Notes: generated from the letters alone by a model not told the origin. Positions 37,303 to 51,068 are shown, numbered from the stretch's first letter. The stretch is 64,000 nucleotides of DNA from Glandiceps talaboti (GCF_964340395.1 NC_135566.1:13321501-13385500), one strand, 5' to 3'. Program-made: numbers and translations.

Positions 37303-38777
37303 CTTTCTTAGATCAACAGGAACTAAGAAGTCTCGGGGACAAAAAAGTAACTCATTTATTATTCCTTATCCAAGACTGTAAATTAGAGAGATAGTTAGAT
37401 ACAAGAGCAATGTCTGTACCCACTGTGTGGGAGTCATGTCACATGCTGGTACATTTCCATCTTTTTACGGCGTTTTATGGAGTCTTTGAAATATCCAAGT
37501 CAGATATGGAAGCATTGCTAGTAGCTGTATAAAGGTGACCATCACTCAGATGGAACAGATCAATAAATTGGCATTGTGCCAACTCTTAGGTAGGGTGATG
37601 TAGATTTCACCCACTCACACACACACACCTTAGTCATAACTTTCACACAGAGTTGTCAGTTTCTTGTCCCCAGTGTTAATTCTACAACGTGAAAGGTAAC
37701 ATATTTCTCAGGTCTGGCATTCCATCACGTGGACATGGAAATTAGCAGGATCAGGAAAGGTGAGCCCGGAGATACAAATATGGTGTGGTAGATGTAGGCT
37801 TGAATTAAATTGACATTCTGAACATTTGTGTAGTTATAACGGAGGTTGGAGGTTGGGATGACGAAGATCACAAAGATCATAATATGATCACTGATAGAGT
37901 ATACACATACTGTTTTAGTATGGTTTGCAAATCTTTCCTGATGTAAACATTTTCCCAAGGCCTTACAAGTGAATATTATATTTTGTGCCATGTACATTGT
38001 TTTGTGTTTTATAAACAGTTCATTCCTACCCTTATGAGGTCACATGACCATCTTGCTCAAGTACTTTTTACAGTGTTCAGTAAGTCTTCCTGTGAAATAA
38101 CTTTCTGAAAAAGTTTGCGTGTAGACTTGGATATCTGACTTGACATACTGATGAAAGACAATTTCAAGCCAGATAGCCAAATCTCATGGCTATGAATACT
38201 GCGTTTGACATGGACTTTTTTTTATGATTTGCTAATTGAAGACTTCAAAGTGTTTTTTGGCAAGTTTAATTTGATATGTTTTGAAAATTGAAGACATAAT
38301 TTTGATTGGTAGATAAAAATGCAACAATTTTTATTAACCCGGAAGTACTGATAAATTGTCAACACATAAAAGAGCAAATATATATGATGCATTTTATTCA
38401 GTGACCAAGTTTTTCATTTTGTAGGAGCCTGTAAATGAGACTTTCTCCTGTTGGTCATCCATTAAATGATAAATATATAAATAAATAAATGAATAAATAA
38501 ATAAATAAAAAAACAAACCAAGCTATGAAAGATACAAATGTATCATGACCAAACATCTGTATGTGTAATTACTTGTCATCAAAGTCATCACCATTGTCTG
38601 TTTGTGATATCTATACCTGTAAGTTTTTCAACCAATCTATTTTTGCTCTGTACTCAATTTGCATATATACCAAAAATACTCCATTGTTTAATTGTTATTT
38701 TACACCAACTTCTTAATACATATGTAGAGAGTCACCAGCTGTAATGAGTATGTCCTAAAAACTTACAGAGAAAATAG

Positions 38778-39134
38778 GACAGTACAAATATAGTTACTTT
38801 GGAACGGTAAATTGGAAAACGAATGCGATATTTCGATTCATCTACTACTAACCTTGATCACGCAATGATTAAATTATTCAGCCATTGATGTCTCTCACTC
38901 TGGACTGGCGGAATTAAATAATATGACCATAAATTGCTGGTAGTTGGTATCGTAGGTGCCTGTTCATGATGGGTCTCCTTTGTCTGATGTGGATTGCTTC
39001 CTTTACTTTGCCAATCCAGAGAGACATCAACGCTGAATAATTAAATCATTGCGTGATAAAGGTCCGTAATAGACTGATCGAAACGTTGCATTCGTTTCCA
39101 ATTTATCGTTCCAAAGTAACTATATTGTACTGTC
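38778..39134. mobile_element. Foldback element, 357 bp
   Basis: The left end gacagtacaaatatagttac pairs with gtaactatattgtactgtc at the right. Arms of about 120 bp remain similar (ttggaacggtaaattggaaa; cacgcaatgattaaattatt with aataattaaatcattgcgtg), around a ~110-bp centre. Confidence 0.8.
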
Positions 39135-39215
39135 ATATTGATTCTTGGAACCATGAGCAATATATTCTCATTTATTCAAAGAAAATGTCTTTAAAAATAG
39201 CTGACATTTCATCAA

Positions 39216-39558
39216 TAAAGTGGCCATATGGATGAGGATTTGGTATTTATTTTGGATTTTTAATTATAATTTCTCATGGCTTCCTACTTGAAAAATCAAT
39301 GTGAAAGAAAATTGACCATGTCTGTGTTTGTAACTCAATACATTGCAAAAAACTGAAAAATGTGTATAAGTATATATTATGTAGTACAATGAAAACTATT
39401 ATACACATTTATTAATCTTTTGCAATGTATTGAGTTACAAACAAAGACTTTAAATATGTTTTAGGGTTGATTTTTCAAGTAGGAAGCCATGACAAAATTG
39501 TTTTATAAATTAAAAATCCAAAATAAACACCCCAGTCTTCATCCATATGGCTACTTTA
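39216..39558. mobile_element. Complete CCATATGG-terminal MITE, 343 bp
   Basis: The left end aaagtggccatatggatgag and the right end ttcatccatatggctacttt are inverted. Internal arms (tgtttgtaactcaatacatt and aatgtattgagttacaaaca; catggcttcctacttgaaaa and ttttcaagtaggaagccatg) also pair. Partial copies lie at 19864 and 26890. Confidence 0.85.
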
Positions 39559-41669
39559 ACACCTTTAGAGAGTCTATCCTCACATTGCTAAAACTGTGTG
39601 TGATAGATATTTTGAATTAGAATGGATTGTAGAAAAAAGAACAATATAGCTGTAATTCGGATCAGAACAAAACCCCCTAAATAAAATGATAGGAAATGAA
39701 TGGAACCTTTGGTTCCGATGTTCCAAGGTAGAAGATGATTTGTTCCTCCTTCTGCCTGAGAAGATCTTTATCTCTGGAAACTTTACAAAAACCTGAAATA
39801 GAAAAATCAGAAAATGCTACTGCCATGAAAATTAAAATGTACAGAAACTGGTAACTTATAGTCTGCTTCTTGTCGACTATAGCGCATGATTATAGTTTGC
39901 AGACCTTCTCCATATGCCTTGTTTTTCATTCAAATAATATCTGTTTTCTAAAAGTTCACTTCTGACCACTGTTTCACGACCCTTCATCATTATAAAGTTA
40001 GTTTACAATTATAAAGGTTGTAAAAAGCCATAGTTGTTTTAGAACAGGAAACCATTATGGAGTCAATTGGGGGTATTTATAGACAGGGAAGTCAAAACAA
40101 TGGATAAAACACAAAATAATAAACTTGGAGATCTACCACACTTCATTTGATGCTGCCTACCAGGCCATTGTTGTCAAATATTACACCAGTGTGATATGGG
40201 TGACTTGAAAGTCATTTCCACTCTAATGAATGGCTAATAAAAAGTTTGATGATGTCATGAATTTTTCAAGGACATGCTAAGTTAGCGGTGTAGTAAAGGT
40301 GTGAGATTTTGCAGACTAAGGTAGTGGTTGAGGTGCACAGAAGGACTCAGAAAGTCATAGGATTAACTTTGCTGAGAGGTCAGCTCTAGGTTATAGACAT
40401 TTATGATACATTGCACAAGTTTACACTGAAAAAGAGTGATGAATGGTGAAATGCAGGTAGGTTAGATCTTGTTTCATAATGTCTACACGCAGATAGCATC
40501 TTTATTTTCTGACACGCAAAGTCACTGCATTTTCTGCAGACTACGGGCTGTTTGAGTGTAGCGTAGTATTGTAAATGTAGAGAATGAAATATGCAAAATT
40601 CTGTTGTTGGTATAAAATATCTGTTGTATATATGTAACACCATATACCAGGCTCAATAAATGTGACCGTCTCTCAGCACTAGAACATGTTGAAATTGCAA
40701 AATTTTCTTGTTTCAAAAATCGGTTTTCAGCATATTAGTAGCAATAGTTGTTCTACATGGGTGCTGAATATGAATTCACTTTTGAGGAACCTGTTAGGTG
40801 GGTGAACTTTGAAGAATAGCATGGACCCAGATGATAATAAATGTCAATGACAGCTTGGATAGACGTCACAGACTACGTACAACGATGGGTTTGTTTGTTT
40901 CAGATATCAGCTGGTCATCCAGTATTCTTCAAGGCTATGATATTCGTCAACAGGAAATCAGATCAGATCCTGACGGCAGTATGAGTCAAGATCGTTGCCC
41001 AAAATGGTTTCTATTTCCAAACTATCTTATCTAACTATTTTAGAAATATTTTTCTTAATGTGTAGGTATTTTGTTTTTTCACTTTCTGATATTTGTAGGA
41101 CATTTCACAGATGTTGATATTGATAGAGGCATCTTCAATATTGATTTTCTAAGAAATTATTTTCGAAACATATGAAGTAAATATTTATATTGAATATTTA
41201 AACAGCTCACTTGTACCAACAGTATGCGTGTGGAAGATGTTGTCTAAACAAACTGATGATGACTCTCGATCTGCGATTCAGAGTAAGATTTATATGTCTG
41301 ATTGTTCAGATCAAGCAAAGCGCCAAAACCCAACTTTTAACTAAAAGTGACAAAAATTACCTAGAATTGAGGAAATTTGTGACTCTTCCAGGAAATGCTT
41401 CTTTGTATGTGAGTAGGATGTATACGAGAGAGCAAACCACAGAGCTTTCACCAAATGAAAGATAGTGTTGATATAAAACCATTAGAGGAAAACAGCTGTG
41501 AGGGCCGTCAGTAAGGGTATCATAGTTACTTAGGTTCTACTGTTACTTCCTTGAAGGCCGCCCCACAACAGTCTGTCCATTCCATGGCATGCTATCTTGA
41601 TTAGCTTGTGACGTTTTTATCAGCTATTTAGATTAGGTAACCCACCAACCTTGTTGTGCTGTTATGTAT

Positions 41670-42090
41670 CTAGTTACCTCATTGCTTGGTGCAGTATGCT
41701 CTGTTTGGACAACTCAAGACAATATAGGGACGTTCTCCAAAGTTTCTGAAGGAACTTTTAGTCAATTTATGTGTTTGATGTTCATGCAGTAGCAGGCTGT
41801 GTTTAGGTTCAGTATCTCATTATGTGGTGTGGTATGATTTGTGTGCTTGCGCTACTCAAGAAAATATACAGCCGTCTCGAATATTTCTCTTGAAAAGTGC
41901 TGTCCACTTCTGTTTAACATTAGAAGGAGGTTGTATATAGTTAGACTAAACTGTTCATTGCATTAAGCTCTGTATTGCATTATACTTTAATAGGGTGGTA
42001 TCGGCTATTTGGTCAGTGTCAGGGATCTTCTGCAAAGTTTCTCTTGGAAAGTGTTGTTACTTTACATTTTTATGAGCAACAGACTGTATA
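41670..42090 (+). repeat. Diverged ~140-bp tandem repeat
   Basis: Blocks resembling ctcattatgtggtgtggtat ... caagacaatata ... cgttctccaaagtttctgaa recur near 41679, 41816 and 41960, heavily diverged. Confidence 0.45.
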
Positions 42091-43493
42091 CTCGACTGTG
42101 GTTGTGTTTTTGGACATTTTGTCTGCCAACTGTCGGCCATATTTGTTGTTACATGTCACAATATGGATCATAACTTTATAGACTTAATACTAATATTATC
42201 AAATATGAGCTTTCTTTTAAGACATTGACCTTTGACCCCTGAAAGTCTTCTTCAGTAGCCAAATTTTGGTTCTCTTCATAACTTTCGGAATAAAGCATTT
42301 CAAGTGATAATATTTTTAATCATTACTTGGGTTGGCCATGTGAGGCATATGTAAGTCACTTAATTTCATGACCTTGACCTGTATACCAAAATGGCAGCCA
42401 TATTTGTGATAAGAAGCACATTTTGCCTGTTATCTCCAAACGTCTGATACCTTATGGACACCATTCAAGTGTCTACCCTCACATTATCAATGGTGAGCTT
42501 GCTAATGAGACTGTGACCTTTGACCTTAAACATTTTCAAGGTGGAGAGGGAGAAAGGGTTACATTCCAGCTGTGCACTTGAGATGACCAAATATTATTGC
42601 TAATTACACTGAAAACCCAACACCACAAACATTTGCAGCCCTAGAAAGTCCAACAAAGCATTTCCCTGTGTTTAAAATTGCCAAAACGCTAATCATCTTA
42701 CACAATACAACACACAAGTTAGGGGGCTATGTCTTCGACTGAAGGCTTGTCAAATATGAAAAAGGAGAAAGAATAATGGATATTTGCTTGTTTTATTTTG
42801 GTTGATTTCACTGGCTCAAAAGTGAAAAAAAGGACATCAAATTGAACCAGTTTTGAGCAATAATATATTGTGATATACCCTTCAATGTCATATGGGGTTC
42901 TATTATTTGGACAGCAATTGGTCCAATTACGTGACATTACTCAACCAATTAAACTCAACCAATTAACGCAAGTAGAGTTGCTGTTGCTGCAACCTGATAC
43001 TTCTTGGTGAAATGATAGGTATGGGGTAAAATATCAAATTAAACTTTTATACACCTAATTAAGTGTGACTTTTGGACTTGTAAGACTATGCTCTGTTATA
43101 CCCTATTATGTAAATTAGATTGATAGACTTTCTATTCGTATGTAGGGATAGAAGAGTTAGGAACCAAATATTTTGGAAGACGTGACAGGGAGACCCAAGT
43201 TTAGAAATTAATACAGGTCTCTGAATAAGGATATTGGAGTAAACAGCCCCCTTTGAAAAAGTTTACCAGATTTTGTGCTGAGTTGCCAAAATATAAACCA
43301 GTGAAAATAATGAAAATAATCTCAAAATTAAACTATCGCATTTCATAGTATCCCAGAGTAATAGCAAACTTGAAACTTTCTCTCCATTTTGAAATGGATA
43401 GCCAAAATGTATATCACCTTTCTCCCCATTTTGACATGTATGTCACTTGCTAGTCTAGTTCCTATATAGTGCATTACAATTATTATGATCATT

Positions 43494-43770
43494 TCCACTC
43501 ACGTATAGGGAAAGTCGTTATTGTAGCACAAAAATCTGTGCTACTCCCACTGGGCAAAGGGTAAACAATGCATGTCAGTGGTAATCTACCACAAATTGAC
43601 AGGCAGTTGCAATTGTTTAGTTCATTAATTGAACCAAACTCCACCTCTCCAGTCTGAAACGAAAATCACATGGGGACACGATAAAGCCATCACGTTTATA
43701 AGAACACAGTTGGCGGTAGCACATATTTTTGTGCTAGAATAATGACTTTTCCTATACGTGGATGGAGATG
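43494..43770. mobile_element. Foldback element, ~277 bp
   Basis: The left arm cgtatagggaaagtcgttat tgtagcacaaaaatctgtgctac pairs with the right arm gtagcacatatttttgtgct agaataatgacttttcctatacg. The arms contain their own small inverted repeat (gtagcacaaaaatctgtgctac). Confidence 0.75.
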
Positions 43771-44879
43771 ATCATACGCATGTGTAAGGTGTCATATAGA
43801 TTACCAAATTCAAGGCTATGCCAATGAAATCAGACAGAAAGAGACTGTAGTATCATAATCTTTTTTTGTTTATTGACGTCCTTCTTATCGGTAAGATTAT
43901 GTGGAAGAGGAGAAGCTCTCCTTTAATCAAGAGCCACACTTATCAATTTGCAGGGTCACCAGAGATTTATTGTTATTGCAAGTGGTTGTGTATATAATGA
44001 TAGGCAGAGTATAAATATGGTCATGTCAGTACAGACGTATTATTTGCATGCAGATCTGCTGTGATGCTGACATACCATCACGGACCAACTCACCATTGCA
44101 TTTGATGTGGTTTGAAAACATACAGCAAGACTGCATGATCCTCTTACTGAAGATTTTATAGATAAAAAGGACTGAAATGTCAAAAGTTCATTTGAAGTCA
44201 GGTCAAAGGTCAATATCTGAGGTCAAAGGCTGTTGTTTCTAATGGTTTGGAATGCAAAATATACAAAAATGTCTTTGTTTGTGTGAAGTAGCATTGAACA
44301 AATCTAGTCAGATTTTGTTCTGCATAACTTCTAATTCCTATATTGGAGTAGATTACCTTGACAAAATCATGGCGGTTGTCTGTAAGTTAACTCCGTTTTA
44401 TCCTTCGGTCATGCAAAGAATCATCCTTATATTTAAACTGCTGTGTTGCTGCAGTGTGATGCAATGTTAGGTATGATTCTGAAGTAAACACACGAAGGCT
44501 GCATAGTGAGATTCGACTTCAGCAATTAGACAATATGAGTTCTGACCTGTAGGCAGAGGTATGCAAGGATTAATTTGCATTTATTTATGAAGTCAATGTA
44601 TGGACCATTGTGCAATCGTGTACGTGACAAGCTAAGAAGGACGTTTGAAACCAAACATTCGAAGTCATTGCTTATTTGGGATGCAATACCAAGTATAACG
44701 TTAGCAAATCTAGAAAGAAAGAAAAATATGTTGTTTGCATGTGTGTGTACCATATCTTTCAGATCTGTTGAAAAACATTCCAATTTTCTCCCTGTTATGG
44801 GACTGTTTCATTACCGCTATATTTTTATAAAGATACCCAGTTTACAAAGCCAAGATAATATTTGTATGAGGAGAAAGAT

Positions 44880-45200
44880 GGAAATATCAAGCAGTGGAAA
44901 AATCAGGAAGGGAAGGGAAGGGGTGGGAATGTCAGGTGATGGGATGGAGATGTGAGGGGTTGAGATGTTAGAAGATGGGGGTGAAACAATCAGAGAGGGG
45001 AGGGATGGAGATGTTAGGAGGACGGGATGGAGAAGTTAGGGGAAGGGAAGGAGAAAGCAGAAGAAGGGATGAAGCAATCAGAAAAGAAAAGGAAGATGTT
45101 ACGGAATGGGTTGAGCAATCAGAAAGGGAATTAAGGGATGGAGATGTTAGAGAAAGGGGTGGAGAAATCAAGAGGAGGTGTTATAAGAGGAGGAGGAGGA
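44880..45200 (+). repeat. Purine-rich degenerate minisatellite
   Basis: Units like gggatggagatgttagga and gaaacaatcagagagggg recur irregularly. The Glu/Arg-rich frame is a by-product. Confidence 0.75.
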
Positions 45201-45679
45201 GGGGTCCATACAGACATTGTGAAAACAGTAAAACATCAACAATTTCAGCTGTACCCTCGAGGGTTTACATTATCCGCACACGGAAATCACTTTCCTTGAT
45301 TTCTTTGTTTGTTCAGACTACTTTGTTTGTTATACAACAGTAACAAATGGAATTGCCTCTCAGCAAAACTAGATATCACTATTCTAAGTTGTTAGTTCAA
45401 AGTTTATAAGACAATTTTGACCCCGAATTATGAGCAATTGTCACCAGGAAGTACTTCTTCAATGTGATGAAATTTATCGTTCGTTGATGTCTATTTATTT
45501 TGTTAGATTGGAGATGCTGTGTTGAAATGTCAGCCAGTTGCTATCTAGGGTATTTCAATAGCGTACATTTCTTTGATATGAATCATACAGTACCAGAAAG
45601 GTTAAAAGGTAGTTTGATATATATTCCACTAGTGGAGTTCCGTCAATTCCTAAATTCCAATCAAAACAAGTGAATGCAC

Positions 45680-45985
45680 TGTTGAAGTCAGTCATTTGAT
45701 GTGTGATGTACAGTTGATGCGAGACGTATGATGTACTGTTCGCATGAGTTGTTTGCAACCGTTGATGTGAACCCTTTGCGACCATTTGTTGTAAACTTTT
45801 TGCAACCATTGGCACGAGCCATTCGTAACCATTGGTGTCAAACTGTTTGCTCATTGGCAAGAGCCGTTTACATACTGTTGATGCGAAACGTTTGCAACCG
45901 GCAACCGATGGTGTGAACGGTTTGATGCATGGTTGATACGAGTCTTTGGATGCACTATTGGCTCGAGTCATTTGGTACACTTTTC
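45680..45985 (+). repeat. Degenerate ~24-bp minisatellite
   Basis: Units of the form ttgatgtgaaccgtttgcaacc recur about a dozen times. The reverse-strand 141-codon frame reads through them and is not supported as a gene. Confidence 0.8.
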
Positions 45986-46254
45986 ACGCTGGATACATAG
46001 AATGTATGTACGTTTCAAACTAATGACAATATAGCGATACCTTGCCATTTGTATGTAATGTATCTGATATGTCATAAACAGTTTTACCAACATGATTGAC
46101 ATGACAGATCATTGGTTACCCTTCTCAACTCTATATGTATTCATCTTTCATTTACATGGTATCTATTGTCCCGGTAGTCTGACATTGTCATCTCATTTTG
46201 CCTCACAATCAATTCAAAATATTTCTTTGCTTCTGCATCATCCATCATTTGTTT

Positions 46255-46905
46255 ATTATGAAGGAAAAGTCCAGTCAGACGTATTTCTGTCTTTAGTACA
46301 CTTGTTGTATTGATTACTGCCATCAACTTAAAGTCGTCAGACTTATTTCTGCCTTCAGTACACTTGTATTGATTACTGCTATCAACTTATAGGAAAAGTC
46401 CAGTCAGACTTATTTCTACCTTTAGTACGCTGTCACTTGTATTGATTACTGCTATCAACTTAATGGAAAAGTCCAGGCGGCCAGGCTTATTTCTGCCTTG
46501 AGTACACTTGTTTTGATTACTGCTGTCAACTTGTGTGTATTTGGTGGTGGTAAAATAGGACCTTGGTAACTTCCTCAACTTTGAAATCTTGTAAAGAAGA
46601 TCTTCTGCACTTGTCATGTGTTCAGCCATTTTAGGCATTTCTTGCAAGGGTATATGGGAAAACATTGTGATGTCATCACAAATACACCAATCATTTGTCT
46701 TGACACTCTGTTGTCAAAAAAAGTGAATTTAGTTATTTATGATGTCTCAACAGAGATTTTCCTGTATACCTTTGAAGGAAATCTTGAAAATGGCTGAACA
46801 CATCAAGTGTGGCAGACATTCTTTTTCATCACTCAAAGTCCTATTTAAGTCTATAACAGAAATCAGTACAAGTTTACTAAAGGTAGAAATAAGTCCGACT
46901 AGATT
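46255..46905. mobile_element. Large inverted structure with tandem left arm
   Basis: A ~75-bp unit (aaaagtccagtcagacttat ttctgccttt ... gattactgctatcaactta) is tandem four times at 46261-46530. Sequence 46560-46665 is then inverted at 46740-46900 (for example tgttcagccattttaggcat versus gaaaatggctgaacacat). The right end carries aggtagaaataagtccgact, inverted to the left units. Confidence 0.6.
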
Positions 46906-48865
46906 TTTTTTCTTTAAAAACTTTATTAGGTGTTAAAAATTTATTCACTTGATGAATACAAAGCTAAAGACTTTAACTTTTGGAAATTAAAAGTTCCAAA
47001 TCAGAAGTCTATATAATTTTAAAAAGTAAAAGCAAAAATTAAAAAAATACAGAATTCTACTGCTGAAATTTCTCCAGTGTGAAATGTGTGATACTTATAT
47101 TTCATATCAAATATGTAATCCTGCAAACAGACGACATTTAGATCTGACCTAATTCAGTAGTTGAACTAGCACTCTGTCATATCATACACATGTCTATCCG
47201 TAACATCAGTACCCATGGCAACAGCTTACATCAGCCATCCTATCATCAGGGTGTATGCGGTCACCACGGAAACCCATGACATCATGTCCATTTCGCTAAT
47301 ATCAAGCACCCTGTATCTTAAAGATTAGGGACGGTGTCCATTTCACTTTACACAAATTGATGTGTGGCATTTGTTTTCAGGGTCATTAAATTTCGTAAAC
47401 ATAACTCCATGGTTACCAACCAGAATTCATTAACTGCTGCCTCCCCCATTTTTCTGTTTAGACAGTTGGCACTATGTTTTAAAGGAGGATGTCTTTGAGT
47501 TTTGATATCTACAAGTAAAAGTGGTTTCAAACAAAAAATTGACAGTTAAATTTATGTCTGTCTGGTGTTTAGTTGGAAAAATAACTCACGATCATAAAAA
47601 AAAAGGCAGGCAGGCAGACATGGTTAAAGTATGAAGAACTTGTGTCTCCTCCTCACAAAGTGGGAAATCTCGCATTCCATGTTTTGAAGTCTTTTGCGGT
47701 GATAACTTACAAGATTTTGTAAGACAACTCTACTCAACCATTGAGTTATTTTGAGAGAAGTCACTAACACGCTTGACCTTAGGCAAAGAATCTTACCAGT
47801 TTCTCAATATATACATAGTTAATTGCCTAGTTTGTTGCACGGTTGATGTAGCTAGATATCGCCGTCATGTACACAGCCAGCCGACAATTGAACTTTTATA
47901 TTTGCCCATGGTTTTAGGTTTTGTAAACTTAGACGAATATTTTCACCTTTTTTTTTTTTTTTAACTTCTGTCCATGAACACAAAGATGTATGCGTGTCGT
48001 ATCATGTATAACTTGTGTTTTAACTTATTTGCCAAGTTTGGATTAGAAAGGTATGAAAAACAGTTACATGTATCTGGCAGTGTTATACAAAAGTTGGTCC
48101 AGAATGAAAGAATAATCCTATGTAATCCTCGTGGCTAGATAACACTAATGTGAGAACCTGGGAATGAATCACTGGTCTGTAAGAATAGTGCATATCACAT
48201 CAGTAAGACATATTAAGTATATGTGTATCAAAAAGTACCAAATCATTTCCAGAATGTATATCGATTACAAAATATCATCATGTGTTGTTAAACGATAATT
48301 TCTTTCGTCAGGTATTTGAATGATAAATCTGTATGTTTATCAGTAGAATTAGTCTAGTTCCTATACCGGTATGATTTTGATTGACACCTCCACTCACAGT
48401 GGTTTAGTTAGAGACAACCTTGGTATCCAGACTGCAGTAGGGTATAGGTCTCCTTAGTTTTGAGGTCACTGGGAGTGTGTCTGTGCTTGGTAACAGTGGC
48501 TAGGTGTTTGGTAACAGTGGCTAGATGAGTGATAGGGGTATTAGCTTTGTGTAACTCATAGAGTCTTAGACTGTAAAAAATGCCAAGAATATGTGTCTAT
48601 CGAATATCACTCCCTACAGTACAACTGTTGTCAAAAAAGAAATCATCGGCATCGGATCATTGACAACGTGCCGACCATTGTATAGACTTACAGACATGAC
48701 ACAGCGCACCAAGACATTTGTTTTATGATTTATTGATCTATCATCTTTGTAGGACTTCTAAATTTATGAGTACAATAAAATCATAATTCTGTCTGGTACT
48801 TTAATGTCAATGAGAACTCTGATGGTGATAATGATGTGACATTGGGAATGATGATTTAATGATTT

Positions 48866-48891
48866 GGTGGTGGTGGTGGTGGTGGTGGTGG

Positions 48892-48924
<33 letters not shown>

Positions 48925-49042
48925 GGAGGAGGAGGAGATGGTGGGGGTGGTGGTGGTAATGAGCAAGAGGAGGGGGTAGGTGATGTTGGTAGTCGCCATG
49001 GTAATGATGAAATATGGATGATGATGATGATGATGATGATGA
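48866..49042 (+). repeat. Trinucleotide repeats (GGT)n, (GAT)n, (GAG)n
   Basis: (GGT)n then (GAT)n then (GAG)n at 48866-48960, and a second (GAT)n at 49017-49042. Confidence 0.95.
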
Positions 49043-49661
49043 TCAGGAAGAGGGTTAAGTAGAAAATCAGGTATCATATCTGATGTAGTTATCTCTCACA
49101 GCAGCTGCCGACAGTTAATCATTACAAAAATCTGTCAACAATCACTGAAACAAGAGAATTAAACTCATTCAGCAGATAGATCATCACTCAAGGCAATTAA
49201 TTCCTAACGAAATCACCCTCCTCTACAAACAAATCTGAAATGTGGTTACTTCAGGCAAGGACAAACTGTGCTTGAGGTTGACAGCATTGTGTTGTTTTAC
49301 TTGGCTGACGATCAAGATCCTGATTAATATTGTAACTAATGATATTCATCCTCACTTCTCGTACATCAATTACACATACTGTTGATGTGGTATAAGTCCT
49401 TCTAAGTATTTGTAATTCCATAGATATAAAAAATCCTCAACAGCTGTACTATATTGAGAAATGTTGGTCATTTTATACATTCTCTTGAGTAGTTATTTTT
49501 TTCATCAAAACTTTTGTTGATGTATTGGTCATTGTTTGAGATGAGTTATTTTCTAATGATGTTTATTTTGTAAAACTTCTTCCTTCATTGGCTATGGCTA
49601 AATTTTAGGATGTTGTGCCTGGCAAGTCAAATTTTGATAATGATTGTATTATCATCTTTAT

Positions 49662-49714
49662 TGTCCTCCTCCTTCTCCTCCTCCTCCTCCTCCTCCTCCT
49701 CCTCCTCCTCCTCC

Positions 49715-49806
<92 letters not shown>
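49662..49806 (+). repeat. (CTC)n (ATC)n trinucleotide repeat, ~145 bp
   Basis: (CTC)n about 49673-49713 is followed by about 31 uninterrupted ATC units to 49806, with decayed CATCAT to 49960. Poly-Met/Arg, poly-Ser, poly-Ile and poly-His frames are artefacts. Confidence 0.97.
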
Positions 49807-51048
49807 GTCTTTTCACTGTTGTGTCATCATCACCATTTAGTCATCATGATCATTGTCATCGTCATTATCACCGTCGCCGTCATCATCACCAGTTTGTCAT
49901 CATTTTCCATTTTGTGTCATCATCATCATCGTCATCGTCATCACCATCATCATCATCCCCACCACCACTAACACAAACACCACCACTGTCATCACCATTT
50001 TGTTTAAAAACCATGACATCATCAAGTTGTGAAGATTGAACAAAAGCATGATATCTGTAATTTTGATTTATTAATTAAAGTAATAATATATCTTGTGTTT
50101 ATTTTGACAACATTTTGTGGCCAGTGAAATCAAGGCCCGGCTGATTGACATGTTTGTTTATTTACATGTGGTTTGTTACTTCTTGTCAATGTATTTAGTC
50201 TGTAGTCCCTCTGGGAAGGTTCTGTTCAGTTTGAATTGTTGACAAAAGTATTATGTAACTATAAGAATTCTAGATCAGGTTTCTTTGTGTGTCCTAGTCT
50301 CAAGAGCTCTGTCCTCAACTTACTCTGAAAAAAGAAACAATTTTAAGCAGAATTTTCTTATCAGGTTTGAGGAATAAGTAGAAGTTGAAGTGCATAAGGG
50401 TGTAATTTGCTATGAAAAGTGAACTTTTATTTACATCAGTACTGGGATTTTTATGGACTGTGAAGGGAAGTTTTCTAAACCAGTATGATCTGCCACAAGG
50501 GAATCTATTAAAACAGTTAAGAAGTGTTTAGGTGGGCCCCTTGATAAATGGAGATGTGAATTGTTTGTACATAGTGTGTCACACAAGAACATCTGTAACA
50601 AGCTAATAATCTGTCTCCCAAAGTATGTGTCCTCCATTCTGGAATCCTGCAACACAAAAAACATATCAAGTAATGTTTTATGATAGGTTCTGAATTAATC
50701 ATATCATATACGACACCTGTTGTTAGCGTTTGTCAACGCTTATTTAGCGACACTGAAATGGGACTTAAGGGTCAAGGCACCCACGTAAAGGATTGGACAT
50801 ATCAATCTCATAAAGTGACATATTAATTTTCAAATCACTTTTCAAGATGCAAGACCTTCATCTAAATATCTGTTATTCGGAGATAAACAGCAAGGAATGC
50901 AGAAATGCTGTGTATGAGAGGAAGGTGGGAATTTGAGCTTGGCTCAGACTGGTCCAATGTTTTTGTTTTCAAGTGCAAATAATGATGTACTGTTGGACTT
51001 GCGAGAATGCTTAGTCTATAACTTGGGTACTGTGGTTGTTCAAAATAC

Positions 51049-51068
51049 ACACACACACACACACATGC

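Noticed and set aside
40904-41034. Open frame after a good acceptor (ttgtttgtttcag), including a QQEIRSDPDG-like peptide
   Set aside because: The peptide with an EIR-DPD resemblance to exon H needs an entry phase that does not follow exon I; in phase 0 it stops after 26 codons.
44575-44955. 126-codon plus frame with a basic segment
   Set aside because: No domain recognised, no splice signals matching the gene, and it runs into a purine-rich minisatellite.
46626-46635. CArG box (CCATTTTAGG) as a smooth-muscle SRF site
   Set aside because: It lies inside an inverted repeat element far from any supported promoter; one 10-bp match in 64 kb is expected by chance.
49605-50039. Poly-Met, poly-Ser, poly-Ile and poly-His frames
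   Set aside because: All come from the CTC/ATC trinucleotide repeat read in different frames.
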